DNA from: JADFRD01 sp964491015
GTDB taxonomy: Bacteria > Fidelibacterota > Marinisomatia > Marinisomatales > TCS55
Length of the DNA: 64,000 nt
Reading direction: 5' to 3'
NCBI GenBank assembly: GCA_964491015.1
Contig: CAZBEY010000002.1
Coordinates: forward strand, 24,693 to 88,692
Shown: piece after piece, positions 26,370-36,222 of the stretch
Position numbering within the stretch: the stretch's first letter is position 1
Layout: every line of letters starts with the position of its first letter
The notes under the pieces: generated by a model
Database searches by the model: none
The model's input: the letters and a program-made list of their open reading frames with translations, nothing else
Told to the model about the DNA's origin: nothing
Made by a program: the position numbers and the translations under genes

Positions 26370-28612
26370 TATTTTATCTTAAAATTTATATGCTTTTCAG
26401 CTTTATTCCCTGAACGGTCTTTTACAAAAACAATGAATGAATGACCGCCAACATTGAGAGGGGCACTCAATTCATAGGATATTTTTTGTTTAACCGGTTG
26501 ATACGCAGATATCAATTGTTTCCCGTCCAAAATCATCGACATTTCTGATTCCGCCGGCTCTATCCCTGATAAAATGTCATCGACATTGGCTTCAATGATT
26601 GATACATCTTCAACATCGTATAGTCCGCCATTGCCAGGAAACGTAGATAAAATCCGTGGAGGTACATTATCCTGAAGAATACACACTGCCTCTAAACTTC
26701 GTAAACCACCCGTTAAAACGCGACGTTTGGTGGAATTTTTTGAGTGTATGTAAGTCCAGCCGTTATCCTTGTTATAATAGTAAAGACTGATCTTGTCCAT
26801 TTCTGCAACTTTATCATTATATCGAATACCAAATTTTACCGTATCTTGTAGCGGAATATTGAATGGTTGAAGTTGGTAAACGCCGGATAAGAAAGTTCCA
26901 TGGGGAGGTGGAGTTGAATTTTCTACCGCTTCAATCCAGAGTAGTGTCTGTGAATAAAGCGTTGTTTTCAATATCTGAAGCGAGCACATCTTATCTTCCG
27001 ATAAAACAGTAGACGTTTTTCCGGGCCCCGCCACTGATGGTGAAAAATCGTATTTATAGATGTATTCTGTTCCAAGTTTTATTGTTGTGTTGATACTGAT
27101 AATATCAGCAAAGGAATCAATTTCCAAAGGAGAAGATAAGAATACAAAAGGCTGAATTTGAAATAAAGGAACATTTCTTAATTCATTATCAAATTGGAGA
27201 TGAATCTTTGGTTTTTCTGTCCCAAGGTTGCCTGTTTCCACCTGAATCATCATTCCTGAAGCTGCCTGGTTAATATCTATTTCCGGGCGGGTATTATAAT
27301 CAGTAGCTACATTTTTCGGATGCCAATTCAAAGGTGAAGCATAGGCCCCCATTTTATTTTTAGCAATGAATTGTAATGAACGGTCTTGAATCATTCTTCT
27401 ATCAACAGTCACTACCATACCGCCATCCTTTCTTCCAGACAATTTTGGCTTGATTTGTTTATCTGCTAAACCAGATGATGAAAAAGAATAACATGTAATA
27501 CTTTCTATCGGAATATTAATTGATTTTGGCAAAATAGTAAATGAGAGATCATCTCCCTGGCGGGTTACTTTTTGTAAAATGAGTTCAATGGGCGGTTGAA
27601 TAAAAATCATTCCTGTCCCCTTTGTTGAATTTCCATTGGCGTCAGTTGCTTTGACCCAAAACGGATGATACCCCGGAGACAATTTGAGGTGTCCATCAGA
27701 TGGATTTTGCTGCACATCTGCTCTGATATCATTATCCATGTGATACAAATTATGAAATGAACCCAAGTTTAAACGGTACAAGTTATAATTCCGAACCAGC
27801 TGCACTCTGTCCGATGTACTATAATCCAGATAATCATAATTCAATGAATATTCCTGAATTCCATCAATGATTAAATCAATAGATTTGATTTGATATTCTC
27901 CAGAAAACCCCTGCCTTTTATCAACAGTACTCAGAGCGAATCCCACAGTGCCGTACATATTTAAGGTATCGGCTAATTCGAATATTCCATTGCGATTTCG
28001 ATAAAAAGGAATACGAACAGGCAGCATGCTTCCGTTGACTCGAGATTCTATACCCAGCGGAATTACGGCTAATTCGTCCATCACCGGAGATGACCTGTCG
28101 TCAATAGCAAATCCGTTTGTTTGAGGATTTAATGGCTGTTCATTGCTATTTCGAATTTCAAAATGTAAATGTGGTCCAAAGGAATGGCCGGTATCTCCTG
28201 AATAACCAACTAATTCCCCTTTGGTTACCCTGATTTCATTTGGTCGAAAATAATGGTTTAATATGTAAGATTCATTTTTATTTTGGTAGTATTTCAACAA
28301 ACCTTCCAATTCTGGATTAAAATGAGATAAATGAGCATAAACACTTGTTTTACCATTCGGATGGATTACATATAAAGCCTTTCCATATCCCTTATAATTA
28401 GAAACCATTCTGGAAATGTAGCCTTCCTCAACAGCGTAAACGGATACTCCGGTTTTCCCCTGTGTTTTTATATCGAGTCCCATGTGAAAATGGCGATCTC
28501 TGAATTCACCAAAATTGGACGTTAATGATTTCCCGGCATCCGTAGGCCAAAGATAATCCTGGGCCGTGATGACAGCGAAAAAAATGGTTATGCAGATTAT
28601 TATACGATTCAT
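26369..28612 (-). CDS. Exported M23-family (LytM-type) metallopeptidase, large form
   Basis: A 747-residue protein with a signal peptide (about 1-17). The LytM/M23 domain is at the N-terminus: His43 and Asp47 (HMGLD) and His148/His150 (GPHLHFEI) are the zinc and catalytic residues, so it should cut peptidoglycan cross-links. The remaining 580 residues are beta-rich with no recognised family; the end (FIVFVKDRSGNKAEKHINFK) resembles an Ig-like fold. It heads the operon of rhomboid, cdd, udk, tdk and CNT transporter genes. Confidence 0.85.
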   Translation of the reverse strand: MNRIIICITIFFAVITAQDYLWPTDAGKSLTSNFGEFRDRHFHMGLDIKTQGKTGVSVYAVEEGYISRMVSNYKGYGKALYVIHPNGKTSVYAHLSHFNPELEGLLKYYQNKNESYILNHYFRPNEIRVTKGELVGYSGDTGHSFGPHLHFEIRNSNEQPLNPQTNGFAIDDRSSPVMDELAVIPLGIESRVNGSMLPVRIPFYRNRNGIFELADTLNMYGTVGFALSTVDKRQGFSGEYQIKSIDLIIDGIQEYSLNYDYLDYSTSDRVQLVRNYNLYRLNLGSFHNLYHMDNDIRADVQQNPSDGHLKLSPGYHPFWVKATDANGNSTKGTGMIFIQPPIELILQKVTRQGDDLSFTILPKSINIPIESITCYSFSSSGLADKQIKPKLSGRKDGGMVVTVDRRMIQDRSLQFIAKNKMGAYASPLNWHPKNVATDYNTRPEIDINQAASGMMIQVETGNLGTEKPKIHLQFDNELRNVPLFQIQPFVFLSSPLEIDSFADIISINTTIKLGTEYIYKYDFSPSVAGPGKTSTVLSEDKMCSLQILKTTLYSQTLLWIEAVENSTPPPHGTFLSGVYQLQPFNIPLQDTVKFGIRYNDKVAEMDKISLYYYNKDNGWTYIHSKNSTKRRVLTGGLRSLEAVCILQDNVPPRILSTFPGNGGLYDVEDVSIIEANVDDILSGIEPAESEMSMILDGKQLISAYQPVKQKISYELSAPLNVGGHSFIVFVKDRSGNKAEKHINFKIK

Positions 28613-28665
28613 AAATAATGAAGAAGCAGGGTCAATTTATGGATATTGATTGTTGTATAGAAAAG

Positions 28666-28691
28666 AAAAAGGCTTCTTTCGAAGCCTTTTT
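28666..28691 (-). terminator. Rho-independent terminator after the PDZ-protein gene
   Basis: An 11-bp perfect stem (AAAAAGGCTTC at 28666-28676, GAAGCCTTTTT at 28681-28691) with a 4-base loop lies 60 bp after the stop of the PDZ gene. A/T runs flank both arms, so it could work in both directions. Confidence 0.85.
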
Positions 28692-28752
28692 AAATATAAA
28701 ATATTTCGACAGTCAGATATGATTGTTGTACACGTAAATTTTCAAATTTATC

Positions 28753-29676
28753 CTATTCTTTTAGTTTTTGAATTTCCTCACGGAGTTCTTGAATTTCTTT
28801 TTTCAAACTTTCAAATTCATCACCCTGAAGACCTTTGTGCATAAACACCTTATGTTTCTTTACATCAGGGAGATCTCCCGGTATTACACCTTCAAAATTG
28901 AAATGATAACCATCTTTCAAACGGCAGCCGGGTGAACTATCATCACATTTATGCTTAAATTTTTTCATCTTACTCATATTATGACGATCTCCCATATTAC
29001 CAAACCAAAAACCAGCGTCATCATTTGAACCCAATGTAACTTTGATCAATTTTTCTCTTCCATCTCTGACAACCACAATACTTACTTCAGCTTCAGGTTC
29101 TTCATTGCGGATGGTACCGGATAACTCTTTTGAATCACCGATGCGGACATCGTTTACATTTGTAATAATATCCCCTGCGACGATTCCCGCTTTTTTTGCC
29201 GGGCTGTCTTTAACGACTTCGGTCACCAGTACTCCGCCGTCACCCTTAATTTTAAAATAATCTCGGAGTTGATCGGTAAGGTCCTGAATTTTAACACCCA
29301 GGTAGCCGCCATCGTAATGATTAAAATCGGTATCTAAATCATCGTTGGAATAAACCATTATTTGATGGTTATCGTCATCGCCCCTAAAATCTAAAATATT
29401 GACATCAACATCCAAATTTTCAAGTTCCTCCTCCAGCGCTTTAAATGCTCCTTCATCTTTCAAGTTAATTTCATATACTTTTTCATTATCATCCTTGTTG
29501 ATGATCAGTTTCATTATATCGTCATCCACATTCACCTTTACATCTACATTTTTTTCACCTTGATCAGAACTGATAATTATTTTTTTTGAGATGATTTTCT
29601 TGTCATTCGCTTGGAGAAATCCGATAGAAAAAATTAGAAAAATTGATAATAACAGTTGCTTCATAATTAACCTCAA
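28753..29676 (-). CDS. Exported PDZ-domain protein with C-terminal coiled coil
   Basis: A 307-residue protein. A signal peptide (starting at Met1 or, more typically, at MKQLLLSIF from 29664) is followed by an acidic Asp-rich domain to about 120. A PDZ domain follows (GGYLGVKIQDL to about 215; SPAKKAGIVAGDIITNVNDV), then a linker with His, Met and Cys residues. A terminal amphipathic helix (FESLKKEIQELREEIQKLKE) closes it. No protease domain is present, so it is probably a periplasmic adaptor. It is divergent from the next gene (124-bp gap). Confidence 0.8.
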   Translation of the reverse strand: MRLIMKQLLLSIFLIFSIGFLQANDKKIISKKIIISSDQGEKNVDVKVNVDDDIMKLIINKDDNEKVYEINLKDEGAFKALEEELENLDVDVNILDFRGDDDNHQIMVYSNDDLDTDFNHYDGGYLGVKIQDLTDQLRDYFKIKGDGGVLVTEVVKDSPAKKAGIVAGDIITNVNDVRIGDSKELSGTIRNEEPEAEVSIVVVRDGREKLIKVTLGSNDDAGFWFGNMGDRHNMSKMKKFKHKCDDSSPGCRLKDGYHFNFEGVIPGDLPDVKKHKVFMHKGLQGDEFESLKKEIQELREEIQKLKE

Positions 29677-29800
29677 GTGTTTTGAACCTATCCATCGTTT
29701 ACGTTTTTGAAATGAAAGAAGTTCCGTTTATTGTCTTTATTAATTACCCTAAGTAAAAGTAACTTTCCTGCAATTAAACGATAAGCACAGGGAGAAATCC

Positions 29801-30493
29801 ATGAGAAATTTGAAAATATTGGTAGTAATCAGCCTTGTATCCGCATCCAGTCTTTTTGCCATTGGTGGACTTGGATTGCAGCTAGGCCAAAGTATGTTCA
29901 GTGTAGAAGAATCAAGCCCTGCTACAGGGTCTCCATACGTCACTTTAACAAACGGCAGCTTTGACGGCGCTTATGCGGTCGGAGGCTACCTTTATATCGA
30001 TGCGATTCCGTTTATTGATCTTGATGTCGATTTTAATGTGAGAGGAAATACCTATAAAATTAATTTTGAGAATGATTTCGGGCCAATGGATCCAATTGAT
30101 TTTGGCTGGGTAAGCACTGATGTGTACTTCACACTTCGTAAGAAAATCATTGGCCTTTCAATCCCGTTTCTTGCAGGCGCAAAACTTCATGCAGGTGGTG
30201 GATACAATACTCATTTGACTACACCAGTAGCGAATATTGATATGATTAAAGATTTATTAGGTGGTGATTTGGTGAATGGTAGTGTTAATAATTTGGATAA
30301 AAATCTAACAAAATTTCTTGAGAATAAAGATAATTATATAGATGCTTCAGGTTTTCACGTCCAAGCAGGACTTCAATTCAAATTGCTAATGCTGGATACC
30401 TTTTTAACCTATCGCTATACGATTGTTGATGATGTTATCCCGGATGCCAGCGGGTTTGGTTCCCTCGATTTGCGGATAGGATTTGGAATTTAA
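29801..30493 (+). CDS. Hypothetical outer-membrane beta-barrel protein
   Basis: A 230-residue protein with a clear signal peptide (MRNLKILVVISLVSASSLFA). The mature part has alternating strands with glycine-rich turns (GGLGLQLGQ, YAVGGYLYIDAIPFIDLDVD), and the end SGFGSLDLRIGFGI suits a barrel's last strand. No specific family is recognised. The ATG follows CAGGGAGAAATCC. A strong hairpin terminator follows directly, so the gene is probably monocistronic. Confidence 0.75.
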   Translation: MRNLKILVVISLVSASSLFAIGGLGLQLGQSMFSVEESSPATGSPYVTLTNGSFDGAYAVGGYLYIDAIPFIDLDVDFNVRGNTYKINFENDFGPMDPIDFGWVSTDVYFTLRKKIIGLSIPFLAGAKLHAGGGYNTHLTTPVANIDMIKDLLGGDLVNGSVNNLDKNLTKFLENKDNYIDASGFHVQAGLQFKLLMLDTFLTYRYTIVDDVIPDASGFGSLDLRIGFGI

Positions 30494-30510
30494 TCCATTA
30501 AAAAAAAGTA

Positions 30511-30536
30511 AAAAGGGGCAAAAATTTGCCCCTTTT
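30511..30536. terminator. Bidirectional terminator between convergent genes
   Basis: AAAAGGGGCA (30511-30520) and TGCCCCTTTT (30527-30536) form a perfect 10-bp stem. It extends to 12 bp if the loop shrinks, and T runs follow in both orientations. It separates the barrel gene (+) from the penicillin-acylase gene (-). Confidence 0.9.
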
Positions 30537-32645
30537 TTATTTCATTAAAATGAGTTTTTCAGTTTTAAGATATTGTCCGTTTCCTAATCTTACAATATAA
30601 ATACCACTTGCAAATCCGGCAGCATTCCAAACAATTTCATGCTCGCCGGTCTTCATTTTTTCATTAATCAGTGTTTTCATCAAGCGGCCGGTAATATCGA
30701 ATATTCTTAGAGACACTGTCTGCCATGCCTCAACCGAAAACCGAATGGTTGTAGTTGGGTTAAACGGATTGGGATATGGTGAGTATAATTTGAATTGATC
30801 TGGCAAATGCTCTTGCTCCGTTCCGGAAATCTCTTCTCCAAAAATCATGTCCTTAAATTCATAATTTTCATGGAGAGCCCACTGATCATTTTTGTGAATG
30901 CTGGGTGCGCCGTCCAGGCGGACCAAGTCGCTTTGCCCCGGGGGATTAATATTGTAGTCAATGATATCAGTCCCTGTGAATTCATAAGCACCCTGATAAG
31001 TCCCATGCGAATTAATATTTTTTGGTACCGCTTTAACTTCTTCTAATGTCATGGAGGAAAAAGACGAAACATAATCCGTTATATATTGTACACGCTCGCA
31101 TGTGCTGGTACCGGCAATCCATGGACCCGAATCACCGTTGTTCCACCAAGGTGCGGGTTTATTATTCCAATTCGTGAAATATCCCCAATCAGGATTAATC
31201 ATTTGCGGAAGATTTTCAAACGGTATAAAACCAGCCCATTCTTCTGATCCATCACCTTTATGAGGTAAATAGGGATGAACACCGTCTAATCTATCTTGGT
31301 AGCGCCCGGAATGCCAGAAACCAATGTTTTGATCCTGATCAACAACAAAACAATTAAAAGACATGGGTGCCTTTGATAAATGGGTCTCATAGTCATAAAT
31401 ATTGACGACTTTATTCACCTCATAAATATATTCTGCCATGGCTAGTTCTTGCATCCAGAATGTCATTTTATGGGAATAAACCTGCCGGGTTGGTAGATAA
31501 GCACCGATGACCGGACCGTGAATGGTTCGGTAATGGGTATATATTTCTTCTCCTCCTAATGTGTATATAGTATCTATAATCATTTCAAAATCAAGCCAGT
31601 CATTATTGTACCAGTAGCCATCACTGTAATTCATACTTTGTGCAGAATCAATATACGTATCCACGTTATCGCTGATACCGCTGGTCCATGTCCATCCGAC
31701 ATTTTCATTGTGCCCGAGAATAACAAAAGGAAGACCCGGAACCGACATGCCTCCTGCGTGAATCGTTGGACATTCCAATTCCACTTCCAAAGTGATTGTT
31801 GGTGAATCATATTCAGGAGCACCCATTTGTGGGCAGCCTAACAACATTGCATTACCGGATGAAGAAAAACCGGGAGTAGTCAGAGTAGCAAAACTTCCAA
31901 ACTTGTAGATGAGTCCATTGTTTATTTTGAACTGTTCCATGAATGCTTGTGTTTTTTCGTATTCTAAAGCCACCCCTTTTGGAATAGTCAACCCTGAATA
32001 ATGCCAGATTTGTGCCGCGACTTGACCTGAATCGGGGATGGTGGTAGGACAATCAGGGTCATTAATGGGTCTATTTTCATTAAACCAGTCCCAGCCGTTA
32101 TTTTGTAATTCATTTAAACGTGATAATTCGTTTCCACCAAATTTGCCAAAATCCCAAAGCATGTATACCGTAAAGGCAGCGAGATCTTGAAGTGTATATG
32201 GATCAAATTCCATTTTGGCATATTGGGATGGTTTATAAAAATCCGGAGATTGATTCATCGTATCGACATAAGCATTTACACCATCCACATATCCTTGGAC
32301 AGCCGTAAATGTTCCATTAGATAAATTTCCAATCATGGTGTTCAGTTCTGATTTTGTATAACCATTTTTGCGGATTTCTTTATCAAAATCCAACGCCATA
32401 CTTCCAAACCATTCACTCAACCTGCCTGTACCTGCCCGACGGTTTAAATCAATTTGATAAAGACGATCATAAGCCTCTGCAAATCCCTGGCCAAAGAATA
32501 ATGCCGATTCATTGTCAGCCTTAATATGGGGAACGCCATACTCGTCCCGATCGATCACTACAGTCGTTCCGTCCGGTGCGGTGAGATGTTTTGTTTCAGC
32601 AAAAATGAATGATAAGAAAATCAGAATGGTGATAAGGCTTCTCAT
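30537..32645 (-). CDS. Secreted penicillin-acylase-family Ntn hydrolase with type IX sorting domain
   Basis: A 702-residue protein with a signal peptide (about 1-16). The N-terminal part matches the acylase A chain (VVIDRDEYGVPHIKADN, FFGQGFAEAYDRLYQID). The B chain region has CPQMG and FVILGHNENVGWTWTSG. The autocatalytic nucleophile is probably Ser251 (FGSFATL), judged from its distance to the GPQ-like motif; the Ser-rich GFSSSGN (261-263) is an alternative. The last 80 residues are a type IX-style C-terminal domain (YPNPFNPTTTIRFSV, then a GIYIVRL strand and KLILMK end), implying export across the outer membrane. Substrate unknown. Confidence 0.88.
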   Translation of the reverse strand: MRSLITILIFLSFIFAETKHLTAPDGTTVVIDRDEYGVPHIKADNESALFFGQGFAEAYDRLYQIDLNRRAGTGRLSEWFGSMALDFDKEIRKNGYTKSELNTMIGNLSNGTFTAVQGYVDGVNAYVDTMNQSPDFYKPSQYAKMEFDPYTLQDLAAFTVYMLWDFGKFGGNELSRLNELQNNGWDWFNENRPINDPDCPTTIPDSGQVAAQIWHYSGLTIPKGVALEYEKTQAFMEQFKINNGLIYKFGSFATLTTPGFSSSGNAMLLGCPQMGAPEYDSPTITLEVELECPTIHAGGMSVPGLPFVILGHNENVGWTWTSGISDNVDTYIDSAQSMNYSDGYWYNNDWLDFEMIIDTIYTLGGEEIYTHYRTIHGPVIGAYLPTRQVYSHKMTFWMQELAMAEYIYEVNKVVNIYDYETHLSKAPMSFNCFVVDQDQNIGFWHSGRYQDRLDGVHPYLPHKGDGSEEWAGFIPFENLPQMINPDWGYFTNWNNKPAPWWNNGDSGPWIAGTSTCERVQYITDYVSSFSSMTLEEVKAVPKNINSHGTYQGAYEFTGTDIIDYNINPPGQSDLVRLDGAPSIHKNDQWALHENYEFKDMIFGEEISGTEQEHLPDQFKLYSPYPNPFNPTTTIRFSVEAWQTVSLRIFDITGRLMKTLINEKMKTGEHEIVWNAAGFASGIYIVRLGNGQYLKTEKLILMK

Positions 32646-32766
32646 GCTTCCCTCTTGATTAAAATGTTCAGGAAAATATACATCTTTTTCATTATTAGAA
32701 ACATTTGCAAAGGTCTGACAGATATTGATGAGAATAATCCTGTTTTTTCATGAAATCCATACTGGA

Positions 32767-32783
32767 ATAGATAACTTATCTAT
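32767..32783. promoter_or_regulatory. 17-bp palindrome upstream of the penicillin-acylase gene
   Basis: ATAGATAA (32767-32774) and TTATCTAT (32776-32783) form perfect 8-bp arms around one base. It lies about 120 bp before the acylase start in the 295-bp gap 32646-32940, in which no other gene or RNA is seen. A regulator site is possible; AT-richness lowers confidence. Confidence 0.3.
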
Positions 32784-32940
32784 GAAATATCAAATGGTTA
32801 GAATGGTATTGCGTGGAACAAAATTAAATTGATTTCTGAAAATTTACAGCGCCATTAGTAGTTTCCCGTTGAATTCCCGGCAAAGGATAGGTAAAATGTG
32901 TATGTTGTGATTTAATTGAGTCTCCTGAAAAAATAACGAT

Positions 32941-35900
32941 TCACAGCTTTTTAGCTAAAACGACCCGATGGACATTCTCCCACGTTTTATCACTGGCTTG
33001 ATCAGCGGCTTTTAATTTAATAATATACATTCCAATTCGAGCCGGATTACCATTGACGTCTTTTCCATCCCAAGTTAATACATTCTCTTGCATTGTATAT
33101 GTATTCCAGTAAAGTGTATTAATTGTTCGACCGATGACATCGAAAACCTGAATAGAGATTAACCCGTATTCAAAGGGAAGTTTATATTTTATATAGAGCA
33201 AGTCATCAAATCCATCCCCGTTGGGAGAAAATGGATTGGGTTCAAACAGCACGGATCCATTATCCGGTAATTCGTGATAGTAGACACTGTTGATTCCACC
33301 AGGCGTTTGTTTCAATTCACTTAGGGAAACAGCCCATCTGGAAGAGTCTGATGAGATAAATTCAGGGCGATATTTTTCCAGTGAACGAGATTCGACCATT
33401 CCCCACGATTTGGTATAAATAAGTGAATCGATGATCATTTCTGTCATGTCTAATAAATAAATACCGTCTCTGGAATTGTTCAATCCGGGGAGACCTCCTT
33501 TCGGTATTGTCCAATAGGATTGATCTGGTATGAATGATTCGATTAATGAATCTGCGGCAACCACCAGATAAGTCGACGGTTCTACATCTCCAAATGAAAT
33601 TTCTTTTTTATCTAGGCTTTTATCACTGATCCACCAGCGATCCATGATGAGATTATCCATTGAAACCAACTCTACAAATTCTGTTTGAGTGGAATCCGTG
33701 ATGGCGAGAAATTCATTTAACACAACATCACCAAATTCATAACTGACAAATATGCTGTCAGTCGCAATATCGTTTGTGGAATTTCCATCATTTTCTATGG
33801 ATAATTGGAATTCAGCGTTGTGATAACCGGAAATAAGGGGTCCAAATTCCAGGGCTTTCAGCAGCGTATCTCCCGGATCAATATTGGTGAAATTTGATGA
33901 TCCATATTTGTCACCGTCTATGGTTAAAAAAATGGAACCGGAGAACGGAGTTACGCCAACATTAGCTATCATTACGGTTGATAGAATAGATTCATCCTTT
34001 TTTGGATAAAAAGGCTCATGCCAAATAGAATCAGAAACAAGTGCGCCATCCAAATCAAACAGAGTCACTGAGTTAGAAAATCCTGGTGTTGAACCGAGAA
34101 TATCAATTGATAATTTCCAATTTGATTTAGTAGATGAGTCAAACTCAGGTCGGAGTTTTTCTGTAGATATTTCATCTGAAATAGGCCAATTACTTGAATA
34201 ATTCAAAGAATCAATAATACTTCCGGTCATATCATAGACGTAAATAGCATCGCCGGAATTGTTCAATGATGGCCAGCCGTTATTAGGGATAATAAAATGC
34301 GCTTGCTCATTTTGTAAGGGATATAAATTTGAATCAGCGGAGAAAATTATATAATCCCCATTATCAATTGTGAGGTTATGGAAATATTTATTTTGTTTGC
34401 TGTTATCACTGATGGACCAAGAAGATAACGTCAAGTTATCAAAACTAACGATTTCAATGAACTCTGTTTGGTCATTATTGGGTCTGGCCATGAATTCATT
34501 CAATTTTATTGTGCCAAAAGGGTAGCGAATTTTCAGTGTGATCGTATCGGAATTATTATGAATATTTCCATCATTTAACACATCAAGAGCAATGAACAAT
34601 CCATGTTCACCTGATACCAGAGGTGGTATTGATAATATTGAGAAAATTGTATCTCCGGAAGTCAATATGGTAATAGGCCGGCTCGCCAATTCCTCTTCTT
34701 CATATTCCACATAAATGTACCCGCTCAACGAATTTTGACCCAAATTTATAACCGGAATTTGAATATGAATGGAATCGGTTTTTGATGGCGTGTGAGGCGT
34801 ACTGGTAATTCCAGAAAAATAAATTGCACCATCTATTGACCAGGGCATGACGGAATTTCGTCTGCCGGGTGTCGTCCCGGAAGTGTCGATTGAAGGAAGC
34901 CAACTTGAGGAGTCGGAAGATACTAAATTCGGAAATATCTTTTCCATGGATTGACCTCTGTTGTACCCCCAGCTGTCTGAATAAGTTAGCGAATCTATCA
35001 ATGTATTATAAGGATCATAAATGCGGATCGCATCTCCGTTATTATTCAATGTCGGCATCCCGGTAAGAGGAGTCAGGAAAAGGCTGGAATCGGGGATTTC
35101 ATTAACCATGGAAGAGTCGCTGGCGAGAACAATGTAGTTTTCCATGTTAATTGTAATATCCCGCAATAATGCGGGGGACCCTGTTAGATCGCCAATCCCC
35201 CAGTTGGATAATGAAAGCAGCTTACTGCCGTGATAAATCAATTCAACAAATTCAGGTTCACCACTATAAGGATAAGGTAGAAATTCATTAATGGTCAATA
35301 GTCTAACCGGATACCGTACGCCTAAAATAACAGAAGAACCATTATCGATTTCGTTTTCGTCACCGTCCACGATGAAGCGAACCAATAATTCATGATCCCC
35401 GGATAAAAAAGGTCCAACCGTTGTAGAAAAACCAGCTGTGTCCAGTTCAATCAAGCTGCCGATGTAAATGGATTCCAGCAAATTATTTCCTTCCAGGATT
35501 TCAATTTCTCCGGATATGGTTGATCGTCCGTTATTTGTTACAGTCCCAATAATAGAGGCCGTTCCCTCAATTTCAATAATGGATTGAACGATCCTTAGAG
35601 AATCTTTTATAAGTGAACCATCGACTGCGAATGGATCAACGCTATTAATCCTTCCGGGGGTTCCCAATGAATCAATGCTCGGCAGCCAATTATTGGAAGT
35701 GTTTGGAAATTCAATTCGAACTTTTTCCAGTGAAAAACCATCCGGTGAAATATCTGTCCAACCTAAAGAATCTTCAACGACACCAATTTCCGAAATAAGG
35801 TAAAGTGAATCACTGGTAGAAAGTCCATTGCCAATGCTGGAATCATCTACTTTAATCAACACAACTCCATCTGGAATGGAATCAACATATATTCCTGAAT

Positions 35901-36165
35901 TGAAATGATAATCACCCTCAAAGATGATTCCGTAGGATTGGGGTGGAATGAGTAATCCAAAACCAGAATCTAACAGAGCATCTGTCGTATAGCGGTCTCT
36001 TATTTGCCAGCCGGTCAAATCAACCGAGTCTGTTTCCGATAAGTTGAATATTTCTACAAATTCATTAGGGGAATCGGATCCGTCAAGATCGTACATAATT
36101 TCTGTTATACGTATTTGACCAAAAACAAAAGATATAATAAAAAGTAAAAGACCCCCCTTTTTCAT
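32941..36165 (-). CDS. Large exported protein with four lamin-tail domains and a gliding-type C-terminal domain
   Basis: A 1074-residue surface or secreted protein. A signal peptide (about 1-16) is followed by four lamin-tail (LTD) domains. They begin with ITEIMYDLDGSDSPNEFVEI, TINEFLPYPYSGEPEFVEL, LNEFMARPNNDQTEFIEI and LNEFLAITDSTQTEFVEL. Each is joined to an immunoglobulin-like linker (pattern SGxxEL, NDGN). The C-terminus has FEPNPFSPNGDGFDDLLYI and a FlgD-like strand set (VFDVIGRTINTLYW, GMYIIKLKA), as in type IX/gliding secretion tails. No catalytic motif is seen, so adhesion or a structural role is likely. Confidence 0.85.
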   Translation of the reverse strand: MKKGGLLLFIISFVFGQIRITEIMYDLDGSDSPNEFVEIFNLSETDSVDLTGWQIRDRYTTDALLDSGFGLLIPPQSYGIIFEGDYHFNSGIYVDSIPDGVVLIKVDDSSIGNGLSTSDSLYLISEIGVVEDSLGWTDISPDGFSLEKVRIEFPNTSNNWLPSIDSLGTPGRINSVDPFAVDGSLIKDSLRIVQSIIEIEGTASIIGTVTNNGRSTISGEIEILEGNNLLESIYIGSLIELDTAGFSTTVGPFLSGDHELLVRFIVDGDENEIDNGSSVILGVRYPVRLLTINEFLPYPYSGEPEFVELIYHGSKLLSLSNWGIGDLTGSPALLRDITINMENYIVLASDSSMVNEIPDSSLFLTPLTGMPTLNNNGDAIRIYDPYNTLIDSLTYSDSWGYNRGQSMEKIFPNLVSSDSSSWLPSIDTSGTTPGRRNSVMPWSIDGAIYFSGITSTPHTPSKTDSIHIQIPVINLGQNSLSGYIYVEYEEEELASRPITILTSGDTIFSILSIPPLVSGEHGLFIALDVLNDGNIHNNSDTITLKIRYPFGTIKLNEFMARPNNDQTEFIEIVSFDNLTLSSWSISDNSKQNKYFHNLTIDNGDYIIFSADSNLYPLQNEQAHFIIPNNGWPSLNNSGDAIYVYDMTGSIIDSLNYSSNWPISDEISTEKLRPEFDSSTKSNWKLSIDILGSTPGFSNSVTLFDLDGALVSDSIWHEPFYPKKDESILSTVMIANVGVTPFSGSIFLTIDGDKYGSSNFTNIDPGDTLLKALEFGPLISGYHNAEFQLSIENDGNSTNDIATDSIFVSYEFGDVVLNEFLAITDSTQTEFVELVSMDNLIMDRWWISDKSLDKKEISFGDVEPSTYLVVAADSLIESFIPDQSYWTIPKGGLPGLNNSRDGIYLLDMTEMIIDSLIYTKSWGMVESRSLEKYRPEFISSDSSRWAVSLSELKQTPGGINSVYYHELPDNGSVLFEPNPFSPNGDGFDDLLYIKYKLPFEYGLISIQVFDVIGRTINTLYWNTYTMQENVLTWDGKDVNGNPARIGMYIIKLKAADQASDKTWENVHRVVLAKKL

Positions 36166-36222
36166 AAATTTTTTTTACTATTCAGTAGTATCATTAATTT
36201 ACTCGCTTTGTAATAGTGTACG

